A DNA stretch of 64,000 bases from Tetraselmis striata (GCA_006384855.1 VCJN01002769.1:124001-188000); one strand, 5' to 3'. Positions 31,890 to 42,396 are shown, numbered from the stretch's first letter. Notes: a model not told the origin generated them from the sequence alone. Made by a program: numbers and translations.

Positions 31890-33172
31890 CCAGGATTAGC
31901 GTGAACGCGCAGCACGATGAGCAACTGCTCACTCGCAACGAGGACCAGCAGACACTACGCGCTTACGTCCCATACCCCAACTTGCCATGGGACCCGGACA
32001 CATATTGCGCCCCATGCAAGGCTTGGTGCGATGGTGGGCATTGCAAGATTGGGATGCTTATCCCCACAGCCGGCCTTGTCAAGGGTCATCAGTGTGGCGC
32101 GGCAAGGCCTTCTACCATGTCATATCCACAGGTAACCTGTTGTTGCTGTCAATCTTGCCAGCATGCCCGTTATTTATGGCATGGGTGTGACTGTGTCACG
32201 CATGTGTCTTGCACGCAGGTGGAACGGATGATGGCCACTGCAGCAACGATTGCATGGCTGCTGGGACAGTGGATGTGGTGCCTCGCTCTGTTGAAACGAC
32301 AAGTGCAGCCACCGTTGCAGCTGCCTCTTCCTGTGAGTCAGTGGGCTGTAAGAGGCAAAGGTCGCCCGAGGAGCCACCAGTGCTTCCGGCTGCAGCGGCA
32401 GAGGCTACTCCACAAGTCCTCGTGCAAGCGGCCGTTGGCGATTGTAGTCCAGTATCTCCCTCCCAGCTGGCCAACGGTCCCGGGCGGCGCGCAATCAGGG
32501 CTTAGTGCGGTGCTACACAGGCCAAGCAGTCTAGGGTGATGCATGCCCGGGTCGCTCCAAGGCCGGCCCAGCACCGGTGGTGGGTGATGTGGTCAGAGTG
32601 CCGTTGGCAAAGGAGGACCGTAGCAAGGTGGACCCTAGATTCCTGACATGCATGGTGAGTGAGGTGAGTTATGTTATGCTCCTCTTGTTGTATACTGATG
32701 CCAGTTGCACGCAACCCTTGATGTGTCCTAGTGATGCCGCGCACATCTTCTTTCTCAAATGCCCTCCCCAACCCCCTGTTTGCAGATGACAGAATGCAAT
32801 TCTTACAGAGTGGCTGTGGACGCAGGTGTTATGAAGACCACATATGGGCAGCAAGATATGGATCAGTTGCGCAACATTGCACCCGCGCGGGTGGGCTTGG
32901 CGGGTGTGGTAGAGAAGTGGGGCGACCAAGCATCATGAAAGAAGATCTCCCTCAGAGAAGGTGTAAGATCTGTGTCACTATTTGGGGGCCGAGGAATGAT
33001 CAAATGCACATGTAAAGGGCCGCGTGCCACCAGTGTGTGCAGTTGCCGCAAAGCTGGTAGGAAATGCAACTCTAGGAGTCACCCTGATAACAACTGCTGT
33101 CGGAACATTGAGGACCATGGTGCTGGCACTAGCGCTCAGGGAGCTGCCACCCCAGTCCGTGTGATGAACTAA
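31890..33172 (+). pseudogene. Ginger-like transposase, 3' exons with Cys-rich tail
   Basis: 32575-32660 reads VVGDVVRVPLAKEDRSKVDP, the post-integrase module of KRBA2-like proteins. 32785-33172 reads YRVAVDAGVMKTTYGQQDMD, VGLAGVVEKWGDQAS, a TGA (32936-32938), then ISLREGVRSVSLFGGRGMIK, CTCKGPRATSVCSCRKAGRK, CNSRSHPDNNCC and a natural TAA end. The GGxGxxKCxCK...C.C.KAG..C.S..H tail is characteristic. 31890-32540 holds less certain coding pieces (MLIPTAGLVKGHQCG). Confidence 0.65.
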
Positions 33173-33334
33173 ATTCTAGAATAAAACAAAATTTAACCGA
33201 AGTCTCTCTTTAATTTCACTCTAATTTAAAGTTAATGGAATCTGCTACTTAATTTGAACTTAATTGAAATCGAATTAATTTTGCCTTAAAATGCGGATAG
33301 AAACTTACCATATCACACATGGGCTGGATAGCGT

Positions 33335-33584
33335 GGATCCATGTGTAAATGGTCCAAGTACCGCGCTCCATGCGCACATGGGCCGGTCCGTGTGTACATG
33401 GTCGTTTGTCGAGGGCAGTCCATGTGTACATGGGTCAGCCAACGACCCGTGTTCACATGGACCCTTTCCGGTTAACTCCATGTGTACATGGTACGGGCCA
33501 TGTGGACATGGATCAACGGAGGCTCCATGTTCACATGGACCGCTCCATGTACACATGGCCCGCATGTCCACATGGATCTTAACA
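33335..33584. repeat. Right TIR with ten CCATGTGNACATGG-type palindromes
   Basis: Palindromes start at 33339, 33368, 33388, 33420, 33447, 33478, 33498, 33524, 33545 and 33562. The reverse complement of 33467-33584 aligns with 29106-29216. Confidence 0.85.
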
Positions 33585-34074
33585 GATACACGAATCGATA
33601 CACGAAGCGACTACCGCCTGACCCCTGCGCTACCGCCCGGTGGCGGCGCAAGACTGCTGCTGCTGAGTGTTTTCTGTGGATGTACGCAGCTTGCGGAGTA
33701 CGGCCGCTACTGCTGATAGCGCGGTGTGAAAATTCTCGGTATACACTGACGCTACATACAGTTGTGTACTTTGTGCAAAAGTGCCGCCTTGACAGGCGGG
33801 CACAGCGTAGAGACGCTGCAAGGGTTTCACTTGACTGGTGCCAGTCCTGTCCCGCCGGGGGCGGGAAAAACAAACAGCGGTGAAAACCTGTGAATGCAGC
33901 TGCTGCGGGATCGATGGTCTATGCTGTGTGCACAGCGCGGCGGTATCAGTACCGTTGAATAAAATAAAAGAACAATACATCAGCAGAACCCGCCAGACGG
34001 TGGTGGGCTCTGCTAGAAGCCAGAGACGACAGCGTTCCTCAGTGCTCGGCGCCTCACGGCGTGGCGCACGGACG

Positions 34075-37000
34075 ATGGGCAACGACTCAGCGGATCACGG
34101 CGAGGTTTTAGGCGAGGTTCTGTGCGTGGACGACGATAAGGTGCAGCGGATCCTGTACAAACGGATGGTGACGAAAGCGGGGTGGCTCTGCACACTGGCG
34201 GGGTCGGCGGAGGAGGCGCTCGGCATCCTGATGGAGCGATGGAGCGCCACCGGCGACGACAGCACGTTCCCGCAGCAGGCCATCATCGGTCTGTGCCTGC
34301 CGGGGATGTCCGGCGTGGAGGCGCTGGCGGAGATCCGGGGTCGCTTCCCGGACGCTGTGCTGCCGGTGGCGCTGTGCTCCTCTGCGCATGCGGAGCTGCT
34401 GAGCTACACGGAGCACCACGACGACGCCTTCGCGCTATTCAAGCCTTTCCTGCCGACGCACCTCCGGGCGTGCCTAGACAGCCAGGCCAAACTGGGACGT
34501 CTGAAAATCCAGCACCGCGAGCTCGCGCGGAAGGCTGCTGTTGAGCAGGAAGGGGAGCCAGAGACGTCCAAGATTGTCCGAGTGAGCGGGCCGCAGCTGC
34601 ATGTCCTGTTCCGAAAACTCCGACTGCCGCGCTACAGAGCCGCTCTCGGCGCGGCCGTGGCGCTGCTGCTCTTCCTGCACGTGGTCGACATCGCGGTCTG
34701 CCTCGCGGCGCCCTGCTCCTTCTACGACATCGGCAGCCCGGAGGCGTTAGCGGCGGGGCGCTGCGTCGACGACTACAAGCTCGTGTCCCGCGTGCGGATG
34801 GGCGGCTACATAGTCTGCTACGCCGCGGCCGTGGCCCTCATGATCCACAAGTTCCGGGCGGTGACGGCCAGCTGCTGCAGTGGCGGTGCGCGTGCGTCGC
34901 GTGTTGACTGGACGTGGGCGGCATCGCCCGACCTATACGAGGAGTCGCTCAACTCCATTCGGGCCGCCAGCGTCGTCGTGGGCCTAACCATTTGCCCCTT
35001 CACGCTGCTCAGCACCGCCGCCTTCCTCGCTCCGGCCGTCGCCACCTACAGCGCCAGCGGGTCGGACGACGCGCTGTTCGACGCGGTGTGCGGGGGCAGC
35101 CAGTTGTGCCTCCTGGGGAAGCACTTCAACTACGTGCTGGCCGTGGCGGCGTTTCACAACTACGGCATGGCCGCCGTGCGCTACCTTAGCTTGCCCAACC
35201 AGATGTGGAGCATCGCGATGGGGACCGCCATGGACAAGAAACACAACCTGCGCCGAGTCCGCCTGCACCGGGAGCCATACCTCTTGCTGGCTTCCCTCGG
35301 CATCCTGTTCTACACAAACCTCCACCGCGTACTGCGGGACGTCCCCAACATCGCGCACGCCGACGAAGTTGCGGCCCTCTTTCTCGTCCAGATAGCCAGC
35401 CTCGTGTTCAGCCTCGGCGTCGTGTGGAACAGCCTGATCCTGCAGGACACCTATATGTTTCTGCGCGGCCTGGCGAGGATGCAGGGGGTGCCGGCCCCCG
35501 GCAGGCTGCTCCGGGATCGGCGGGGGCAGGACTACGCCTCGGCGGAGCCGCAGGCCCGCAGGATGCCCACCGTGCTCAAAATCCTCGACCAGTCCACCAC
35601 CGGCCAGCGGCAGGAGGTGCTGCTGCTCAGCTTTGCGCTCGTCATGTACCTCCGCGTCACCACCGGCGTGACGATCTTCCAGGCGGTCGTCGTCTACACG
35701 ATGCGCGCCGTGCTGGCGTGCCTCATCCTGTTGTTGCGCGAGCGGGAGGCCAACTTTGCGCAGCTGCGGAATAGCCCCGGCTTTGGGCTGGTGGTGTGCG
35801 CGTCCACGCTGCGCCGCTCGCTGCTGTGCGCTCTGAAGGGCGGCCCCTGCGAGGGGCGCTTGCCGCTCTACAAGGGCACCGCCGTGCGCATGCAGGACAC
35901 GCTGGCGATCAGCTACCGCTGGCAAGAGGAGGAGATTCAGATCAGCAGCGACTGCGCGCTCAACATGGGGCGGTTCCAGCTGGAGGCGCTCGCGGCGGCC
36001 ATCCAGGAGCACCGCTGCCGCTATGTATGGCTGGACTGCCTGTCGGTGCCGCAGCACAACTGCGACCTAAAATACTCGCTGCTCGCGCGGATGATGGCGG
36101 TCTACGCGGCGGCGCCCGTCACCGTGGCGCTCCGCAGCATCGAGGCTCCAGGGTCGCGCTACCACCAGCGGGCGTGGACGTGCCAGGAGTACTGCACCGC
36201 GCGCAGCTTGCACGTGGTGACGCAGGTAACGAGGGATGACGATGACGACGCAGAGGCGGCGATGCTGGCGGTGAAGGAGGTGGAGGAGGCGGAGGTGGAG
36301 GCGCTGCGACAGGAGATACAGATGGGCGCCGCCAACACTGTCCCGCTGTGGCTGCGCGATACACCCTGCACTGCGGAGGAGGCCAAGGCCGTGGTCGCCA
36401 AGCACCGCGCGCTGTCCAGCCGGCTGCACTGCAACGTCCACGCCGACAAGATCCGCGCGCTGCTGCCGCTGCTGACGCGCACACCGTGCGAGGGGCAGGG
36501 CGAGCTGGTCGCGCTGGTGCATCAGCTGGGGCAAGCCAGCGGCGAGGACCTGCGGGTGTGGAAGGGCGAGCTGCTGGAGCAGCACGTCACCATCAAGCAG
36601 AACTTGTGGCGCAGCTCCGTTGGGATGGAACTCGCGTCTGGCGGCACTGAGGGCGGAAGCGCCTCAAAACGCCCATCTGATCGCATTCACACGTCCAACT
36701 CCACACCCACGCGATCCGCTGCGCTCATTGGCGTGAAGAGCAACGCTATTCTTGTCCGGCGGGCCACCATGTGCAGCCCTTGTGCATCCCCGAGCAACAG
36801 CCATGACGGCACTCCGCCTCCGCGCCCGCTGCAGAGGTCCCTGTCGGCGCGGCCAGCCAGGGAGATGCAGCTGGACATGGGTTCCATCAAACAAAAGCCA
36901 AAGAAGAACACGACATTCACGTCAGTGGCAGCCGCCAACATTGCTGCGAAGTTCCGCAAGGCGCAGCAGCGCAGCTTGCTCTTTCCACAGTCCCGACCGG

Positions 37001-37218
37001 AGCGCAGGGGCTCTCCATTAGGGAACCCTGTGCGCGCTATCGAAGAGAGCCCCCCGCCGGTGCCAATGTACCAGGAGCTTGCAGAGGTTCCATCTATCCA
37101 GGAAATTTCTGACCCCGAACCTCTGGTGCTGCCGGGTCAGGTGACGGCAATGCCATATCTCGGTGGCGACAGTGCCCGCAAGGGCAGTGGAGACTATACA
37201 CATTCCGATTCTCTTTAG
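34075..37218 (+). CDS. Pseudo-receiver / multi-pass membrane / HET-like protein (1047 aa)
   Basis: Intronless. I chose the Met at 34075 because the receiver domain starts 12 residues later and A at -3, G at +4 favour it; the frame is open for 79 codons upstream, but part of that is a dispersed repeat. Residues 13-130 are a response-regulator receiver fold: VDDDK acidic pocket (19-21), LPGMSG loop, Ser102-103 and Lys123 (FKPF). The phospho-acceptor Asp is Gly72, so phosphotransfer is unlikely. Residues ~190-556 hold seven or eight hydrophobic spans (near 190-212, 242-260, 297-325, 352-372, 401-420, 433-456, 512-556). Residues ~605-705 carry LAISYRWQ, YVWLDCLSVPQ and RAWTCQE, the signature of HET/TIR-related domains. 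The last ~230 residues are low-complexity, Ser/Pro-rich. It ends in TAG. It probably acts at a membrane in sensing or defence; no partner gene lies nearby. Confidence 0.85.
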   Translation: MGNDSADHGEVLGEVLCVDDDKVQRILYKRMVTKAGWLCTLAGSAEEALGILMERWSATGDDSTFPQQAIIGLCLPGMSGVEALAEIRGRFPDAVLPVALCSSAHAELLSYTEHHDDAFALFKPFLPTHLRACLDSQAKLGRLKIQHRELARKAAVEQEGEPETSKIVRVSGPQLHVLFRKLRLPRYRAALGAAVALLLFLHVVDIAVCLAAPCSFYDIGSPEALAAGRCVDDYKLVSRVRMGGYIVCYAAAVALMIHKFRAVTASCCSGGARASRVDWTWAASPDLYEESLNSIRAASVVVGLTICPFTLLSTAAFLAPAVATYSASGSDDALFDAVCGGSQLCLLGKHFNYVLAVAAFHNYGMAAVRYLSLPNQMWSIAMGTAMDKKHNLRRVRLHREPYLLLASLGILFYTNLHRVLRDVPNIAHADEVAALFLVQIASLVFSLGVVWNSLILQDTYMFLRGLARMQGVPAPGRLLRDRRGQDYASAEPQARRMPTVLKILDQSTTGQRQEVLLLSFALVMYLRVTTGVTIFQAVVVYTMRAVLACLILLLREREANFAQLRNSPGFGLVVCASTLRRSLLCALKGGPCEGRLPLYKGTAVRMQDTLAISYRWQEEEIQISSDCALNMGRFQLEALAAAIQEHRCRYVWLDCLSVPQHNCDLKYSLLARMMAVYAAAPVTVALRSIEAPGSRYHQRAWTCQEYCTARSLHVVTQVTRDDDDDAEAAMLAVKEVEEAEVEALRQEIQMGAANTVPLWLRDTPCTAEEAKAVVAKHRALSSRLHCNVHADKIRALLPLLTRTPCEGQGELVALVHQLGQASGEDLRVWKGELLEQHVTIKQNLWRSSVGMELASGGTEGGSASKRPSDRIHTSNSTPTRSAALIGVKSNAILVRRATMCSPCASPSNSHDGTPPPRPLQRSLSARPAREMQLDMGSIKQKPKKNTTFTSVAAANIAAKFRKAQQRSLLFPQSRPERRGSPLGNPVRAIEESPPPVPMYQELAEVPSIQEISDPEPLVLPGQVTAMPYLGGDSARKGSGDYTHSDSL

Positions 37219-37913
37219 ATTCAAGTACACATGACTTCAATTATACCTGGTAGCGACTACCATTATATGCAATGTAGAACAAAAATACCCAAGCGCAGTT
37301 TGGCTTGGCGCACGGTGCGCCCGCCACATTTAAAGGGTCAAAGCACTGCCTCAGCCTCCTACACAAGCCACTGCTGAGGAAGCCCGGCCCGGCACAGCTG
37401 AGGCGCAAGTTGCTAATCATGCAGCTGCATCGTGTGTGCCCAATCATCTACAAACACGCTTACCACAAACAGCAAGTTGTGGCCAGTGTGTTTCAGCCTA
37501 GGATTACAGCCTATGTGTAAGCAACCGCTTTTTCGCTGTAGCTGCGGCTCCGTTGAGAATTAAGCCGAGACAAATCTATTGTAGCGGTGCCCGCTGATGG
37601 TGCACGGGGGCCGGTGCGGTTCTAAGATGTGTGTTTTACCTGTTTGGTACCGGGAAATGATGCACATCCAATCCGACTATATTAATTTGGTAGTGGGAGA
37701 CATTTCAAGCGGTGTGTTTGTGTTTGTCCCACTGCCCGGGGTGAGACGGGACACACTGTCATTTCATATCACTAAAAGTAACGCAGCACGTTTTCGCCGA
37801 TTCAAGTCTATTGTTCCAGCAGCTTGCTTGGCTTCGCGTACGCCCGTGCAGCAGTATAGTGCACTGCTTGCGGAGCAGTGGCAGGAGCAAACAGAGTATG
37901 ATAGGAGGTGTGC
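37219..37913. other. No gene seen; 3' flank of the membrane-protein gene
   Basis: Only short frames. Presumably holds the 3' UTR of the upstream gene; no clear poly(A) signal was assigned. Confidence 0.4.
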
Positions 37914-39560
37914 CTAGCCGACGGGACGGGGCGACGAGTGCTGCCGACCGCAGGGGGTTGGCTGGGAGATGAGACGTGTTGGTTGGTTACAACGGAGTGA
38001 GTCACCAGCAGGTGGTAATCGATGCCATATAGTCATGCTGTAGGCGTGCAGTACGCACATATTTACCATACGGTGTACAGGCAGTGTCGCACTATGATAG
38101 CCCTCTCGAACAGTGGCCGCATTGGGTTTGATCCCCATACATCTCCGGAATAAGAGGGTGTGTGTGGGCTGGGCAAGCGCTTTGGGAAGTCCATCAGCCA
38201 GCATGTCAGTGGTAGAGATTGGTGTCACTGCAGTTGTACCAACATCTACTAGTTCCCTGGTATAGTGATGTCTGATGTCTATGTGCTTGGTCCGGTTGGA
38301 TGCCATGGAATTGGTGGCCAACCTGACTGCGCCCTGATTGTTTTCATAGATGACAGTAGGTCCAGATTGCTGCTGGTGGATGTCCTCCATTAGTCGACGG
38401 AAGCGCGCGGTGTTCCGAGCCGCCCTGCTCAGTGGCACATACTCAGCCTCTGTGGTGGAGAGAGCTGTGGCTCTTGCTGTTTGGAGCCCCATCCAATGGC
38501 TGCTCCATTCAGCATGGTGACGTCACCTGACTGGGATCGCATGTTGGTGTTGTCAGCTGCCCAATCGGAGTCAGAGTAGACCACCAGGGTCTGCCTCTTT
38601 TGAGATGTGGCTCAATAGGTTATACCAATGGATGGGGTCCCTTTGAGGTATCTGAGAATCCGCTTGGCCTGTATCATGTGGATCTGCAGCGGAGCTGACT
38701 GATATCTGCTGAGGACACTGACAGCGAAGGCAATGTCAGGTCTGGTGCACATGGTGAGGAAGTTCAGATCCAACGAGGGCTCTGTAGATCTCGTGTTCCG
38801 CCTTGGATAGGGGACTATCGGCAGGCCGCTCTGATCTTGAGATGTCCTTGTAGTGTCTGCAGGACATTGGTGTGCCGGAAGCAGTGCAGTACTCCATCCC
38901 ACACTTCTCCAGGAGCTTCTTGATGATGCCAGCATCCCACACAGGTTGATGATGCCAGCGGCCATGTCGCGGGTCAGGGCCATGCCCAGGATCAATGAAG
39001 GAGCCTTCGCCGAAGTCAGTCATCTTGAACTTGGTCGTGACGGCCGCCTCAGGTGACTGCACCTACTTCAGTGAGTCGGAGACGAGCTTGATGTCATCAA
39101 CATAGACCAGGGTCAGACAGATCCTGTACTTGGGTGATTCATGGTGCAGAGACTGGTATCTGAGTGGGACCGCTTGAGATCAAGCTCAGTGAGGGCTTTG
39201 TTGATGAGCTCATACCACTCCATGGACACATGCTTGAGTCCGTAGGTGCTCTTCAGCAGCTTCCTCACTCTACCAGTCCCATCCTCAGCTCCCTTGGGCT
39301 GCTTCATGTAGATGTCTTCCTTGAGGGTGGCATTGAGGAGGGCTGTCTCAATGTCAGTCTGGTGGATTTGCATTCCACGATGAGCTGCCACTGCCAGGCA
39401 TGTGCGCAGAGTGCCGAATTTGACGACATGAGAGAAGGTGGCAGAGTAGTAAACTCTTGGGCGCGGGCTGAAACCTTGAGCTACCAATCCGGCCATGAAG
39501 CGACCGACGTTGCCTTATGCGTTGGCTTTAACTTTGAAGACCCACTTGTTACCTATGGTT
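37914..39560 (-). pseudogene. Copia-type retrotransposon remnant: RT and RNase H
   Basis: Minus-strand order: LVAQGFSPRPRVYYSATFSH, MQIHQTDIETALLNATLKED (first catalytic Asp), STYGLKHVSMEWYELINKAL; LVYVDDIKLVSDSLK (YVDD site) with a UAG at 39063-39065 and FKMTDFGEG; RPDIAFAVSVLSRY and AKRILRYLKGTPSIGITY; SDSDWAADN; then RNase H LSTTEAEYVPLSRAA, RTKHIDIRHHYTREL and MLADGLPKAL. At least three frameshifts and a TGA near 38612 break it. Gag, integrase and LTRs are missing, so it is a truncated old copy. Confidence 0.88.
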
Positions 39561-39630
39561 TACACGGACAAGAGCCAAAATTGGCAAGAAGGTGAAGTAA
39601 AAGCGTGAAGGGAAAACTGAGTAAGGGGGG

Positions 39631-39823
39631 CTGCGTCTAACGCAGCATAACTGGAAGATGGCAGGCTCAGTTGTTACGGCTTCTTTTATGTCCAATCCTT
39701 CTGCACCCAAAAAGGGCGCAACGACAGGTGCCTAGTAACCTGTACCACTTAGCAGCAACGGGAGTAACCGAAAAAGCGGCTAGCTAGGGAAAGCAGGAAA
39801 CCCCATAAACAAGTTTAGAACAT
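39631..39823. repeat. YR cassette 1, left direct repeat
   Basis: Aligns with 42176-42366 in the same orientation: aactggaagatggca, agttgttacggct, gcacccaaaaagggcgca, caggtgcctagtaacc, ataaacaagtttagaacat. Three short inverted repeats lie within it (39630-39646, 39724-39743, 39806-39817). The recombinase frame ends at its border. Confidence 0.85.
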
Positions 39824-42098
39824 TTCAAAGCTGAGTCTGGTTTTGCCGATGATGATGAGCGAACGGAGAGAGCGGTATATTGACGGAGAAGGGGTAGAGA
39901 AGGGGTAGCGCCAGGGCGTGAAGGGGGCACCGGGAAGGCCACCGCTGCGGAATCTTGTTGGACTTGGAAGTGGCGGAGGGGCGCAATGTGACCGAAGAAG
40001 AACCACGCCACATGCGAAGGGAGGACGTTGCTTGGGGTCGATGTAGTCCAAGACAACATCGGAGTTGGTCGCCCATCCACCTTGGTAGTGGATGTGGGAC
40101 AGCGGGACTCCGATGGCGTTAGCAGCAGATGCCGCACCTTTGCGAAGGATGTGTGAGCTCCAGGAAGTGCCGGCGGGAGGAGCAGCACCGACGAGACGAA
40201 CGGCCGTAGAGAGCTAGTCGGACATTCTAGCGGCAGTCCAAGATTGGGGCTGTTCGCTCGGGGTGACCGCCCACAAGTTAAATTCAGCCAAGGCAACAGG
40301 AGCAAGGGGGCAGACGGTACGTTGTCGACGAAGTGCAAGATAGAGACGCGCAATGCGGGGGTGCTCCGACACATACTGGAAGGCGCAGCACGCGTAGGTC
40401 GTCGGGGCCGCGCCGTCCGGCGCGTCCCTTCTCGCGGTACACATGTAGGGTGATGTTGTAGGAGTCGACGTGCACGTCCCGCACTCGACAGGACACGCTG
40501 GTAAGTCCTATGGCGGCAAAGAACATGAACTTGACAACCGAGGCCATGAGGGCTCGGAAGTCGTACTGGTACTCGGGGGGGGGGGGGGGGGAGGGGCAGA
40601 CGCAATCAACTCGGCCCGTTCAACAAAGTTGTAAGTGACATCAGCATGCATAGGAACTCGCCAAGGGGCAGCCTCCACGTGGTGTTGCCTTAGCAGCAGA
40701 CCACGACCCGCGGCGGTGAGGTGCAGGCTGTCCTTAGCGATCGAACGTCGAGGTTGTCTAGCTCAAAGAACTTGCTAATTGCTGACAAGTAGGGTTGTAG
40801 TGACTTAGCCCCGATGTGACCCCGCTCACCAATGCAAGCGGCGTACCGGACGACAGTCGTAGCAGTGGTGACCTCCAGCGGGCTGATGTTCTCGGAGCCG
40901 TGGCAGAACTTTGCGAACTGCGAGAGTCTGACGGCGTAACTCTCGAGTGTCTAAGCGGTGAGGGAGCTGGAGAGCAGATCGAGGGGCCGTTGTCCCATAT
41001 CATCTGAGCCGAGCGCCTCATGCATACGAGACCGGAGTAAAGCAGCCCACGGGTCGACAACTTCGGGCTCCTCAATTACGTAGGTACGGCGCTTGACCGA
41101 CGGAGTAACAGGGGGCCGGTTTATTGTAGCAAAGTACTCGGCCGCGGCGGTTAGGTTGCCAGCGGTTGGTCGGTAGTTGCTAGACAGATTCGTGAGGGTA
41201 CATGTACAGGTTTGCGGTGCAATGTTCAGGTAGGAAGGCCGCACCGCGCGCCCGACGCGCTCGTAGCGCATGTCACGCGCGTAACGTACATGCGCGAGAG
41301 TTGGTCGTTGCGAGCCAGTTGCAACACGCAGTGTAACAACCAAGGGACGCAGTGATGCGATGGTACGGGAGGCGGATGGTTGAGCCGCCATGTGCAGCAG
41401 GTGTCCGGATGGTTGACCCGCACTCGGATGTGGCTGTAAGAAGCGCCGCACCGAGGAAGGTCTAAATGAAGTCTGTAACGAGGGAGGGTCCGGTCCGGAC
41501 ACATCACACTCATCTCGCCGTTGAGTTGCTAGGGCTCGCCGTGAGATGGTAACGGAAAGGTGACCTCGCAATGCGCCAGCAGTTCCGACGAAAGGCGCCC
41601 CACACCGTCACTCGTGCTCACCTTCGCGGCCACGCCCGTGACCGCCGCCACGTTCACGTCCACACCGCGCCCAGCGAGCGCCGCTGCTGCCTGAGCAGTA
41701 GCGGTAGCTTTCGCGCTGCTCGCAAACGTCGCCTCGAAGACGCGACGCTTGTAGTCCTTCATCATGTCCTCGGAAATCGCAGAGCCCAGGTGCTCGGTAG
41801 CAGCATGCTGAAAGTGTTGAGCCCGCAGTAAGTCCAGAACACCTTGTTCTGCGGCTCCACCGCTGCCTGTCAGCTGTCCCGCAACGTGCGCTGCCCAGAA
41901 CCATTGCCATGTATGTGCTCCGCCTCCATCAACAACACAGTCACGAGCCGTCAATCGAGCTAACGTTGCTGCAAGCTCGCACAGCAATGTAGACTGGACC
42001 TTCACGTTTGCTTGCTGTAGCGATTCGAGCGTCGGCTCAACGACGGGTTCTTCTCCATCTGACATGGTAACGCACAGACGTACGGATGAGAATTTCAC
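39815..42098 (-). pseudogene. YR cassette 1: Gag-like region plus tyrosine recombinase
   Basis: From MSDGEEPVVEPTLESLQQAN (Met near 42065) the first ~175 residues are helical and Ala-rich, like a small Gag. After a shift near 41550 a Pro/Arg linker leads to the recombinase: LLSSSLTA, UAG (40951-40953), TLESYAVRLSQFAKFC (core-binding domain), then LTSVSCRVRDVHVDSYNI (first Arg), PQSWTAARMSD, UAG (40214-40216), LSTAVRLV, SSHILRKGAASAANAIGV (HxxR), YQGGWATNSDVVLDYIDP (GGW and the nucleophilic Tyr), and a stop at 39815. There is no RT or RNase H between the repeats. Several frameshifts make it inactive. Confidence 0.78.
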
Positions 42099-42175
42099 AC
42101 ACGGATGGTGAACCGGGTGTGGTCTTGAACAACCTGGGGTGACCTTCCTTGCAACATGTTGCGAGAAAATTAAGC

Positions 42176-42366
42176 GATGCGTGTAACGCCGCGAAACTGG
42201 AAGATGGCATTCTTAGTTGTTACGGCTGCTTTTATGTCTACTCGTGCTGCACCCAAAAAGGGCGCAGACAGGTGCCTAGTAACCCGTACCACTTAATCCT
42301 TAATCGCAACGGTAGCCGGGAAAGCGGTTGGGGAAAGGAGGAAACCTCATAAACAAGTTTAGAACA
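42176..42366. repeat. YR cassette 1, right direct repeat
   Basis: Partner of 39631-39823, slightly diverged. It stops at aagtttagaacat, before the GAGTCTGGTTTTGCC stretch that ends the other copies, and runs into a GT-rich and poly-G tract. Confidence 0.82.
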
Positions 42367-42396
42367 TAAACTGTGTGTGTGTGTGGGAGAGGGGGG

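Larger units (their letters stand above)
29106..33584 (+). mobile_element. Ginger-like (KRBA2-type integrase) DNA transposon, 4479 bp, 4-bp target duplication
   Basis: Ends TGTTAAGATCC...GGATCTTAACA as inverted repeats, flanked by GATA at 29102-29105 and 33585-33588. A TG...CA terminus, a 4-bp target duplication and an integrase-like DDE transposase are the known marks of Ginger elements. The coding parts on the plus strand include all three catalytic blocks and the C-terminal Cys-rich tail typical of KRBA2-like proteins. It sits inside the target duplication of the hAT element, so it is the younger of the two. One TGA and at least two frameshifts make this copy non-autonomous. Confidence 0.85.

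Noticed and set aside
29115-33575. CRISPR-like array, because of regularly placed 14-bp repeats
   Set aside because: The repeats are palindromes with variable centres and spacers as short as 3-17 bp, lie in mirrored clusters at transposon ends, and the DNA is eukaryotic.
33838-34074. Upstream in-frame start giving 79 extra residues on the membrane protein
   Set aside because: The segment overlaps a short dispersed repeat and is basic low-complexity sequence; the Met at 34075 stands just before the receiver fold in a better context.
34984-36057. 357-codon open frame on the minus strand opposite the membrane-protein gene
   Set aside because: It is the antisense shadow of a GC-rich coding region: His/Arg/Gln-rich, no motif, whereas the plus strand has clear domains.
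39784-40605. 273-codon minus-strand frame as a single protein
   Set aside because: It crosses the recombinase in the wrong frame; the catalytic motifs lie in two other frames with a shift between them.
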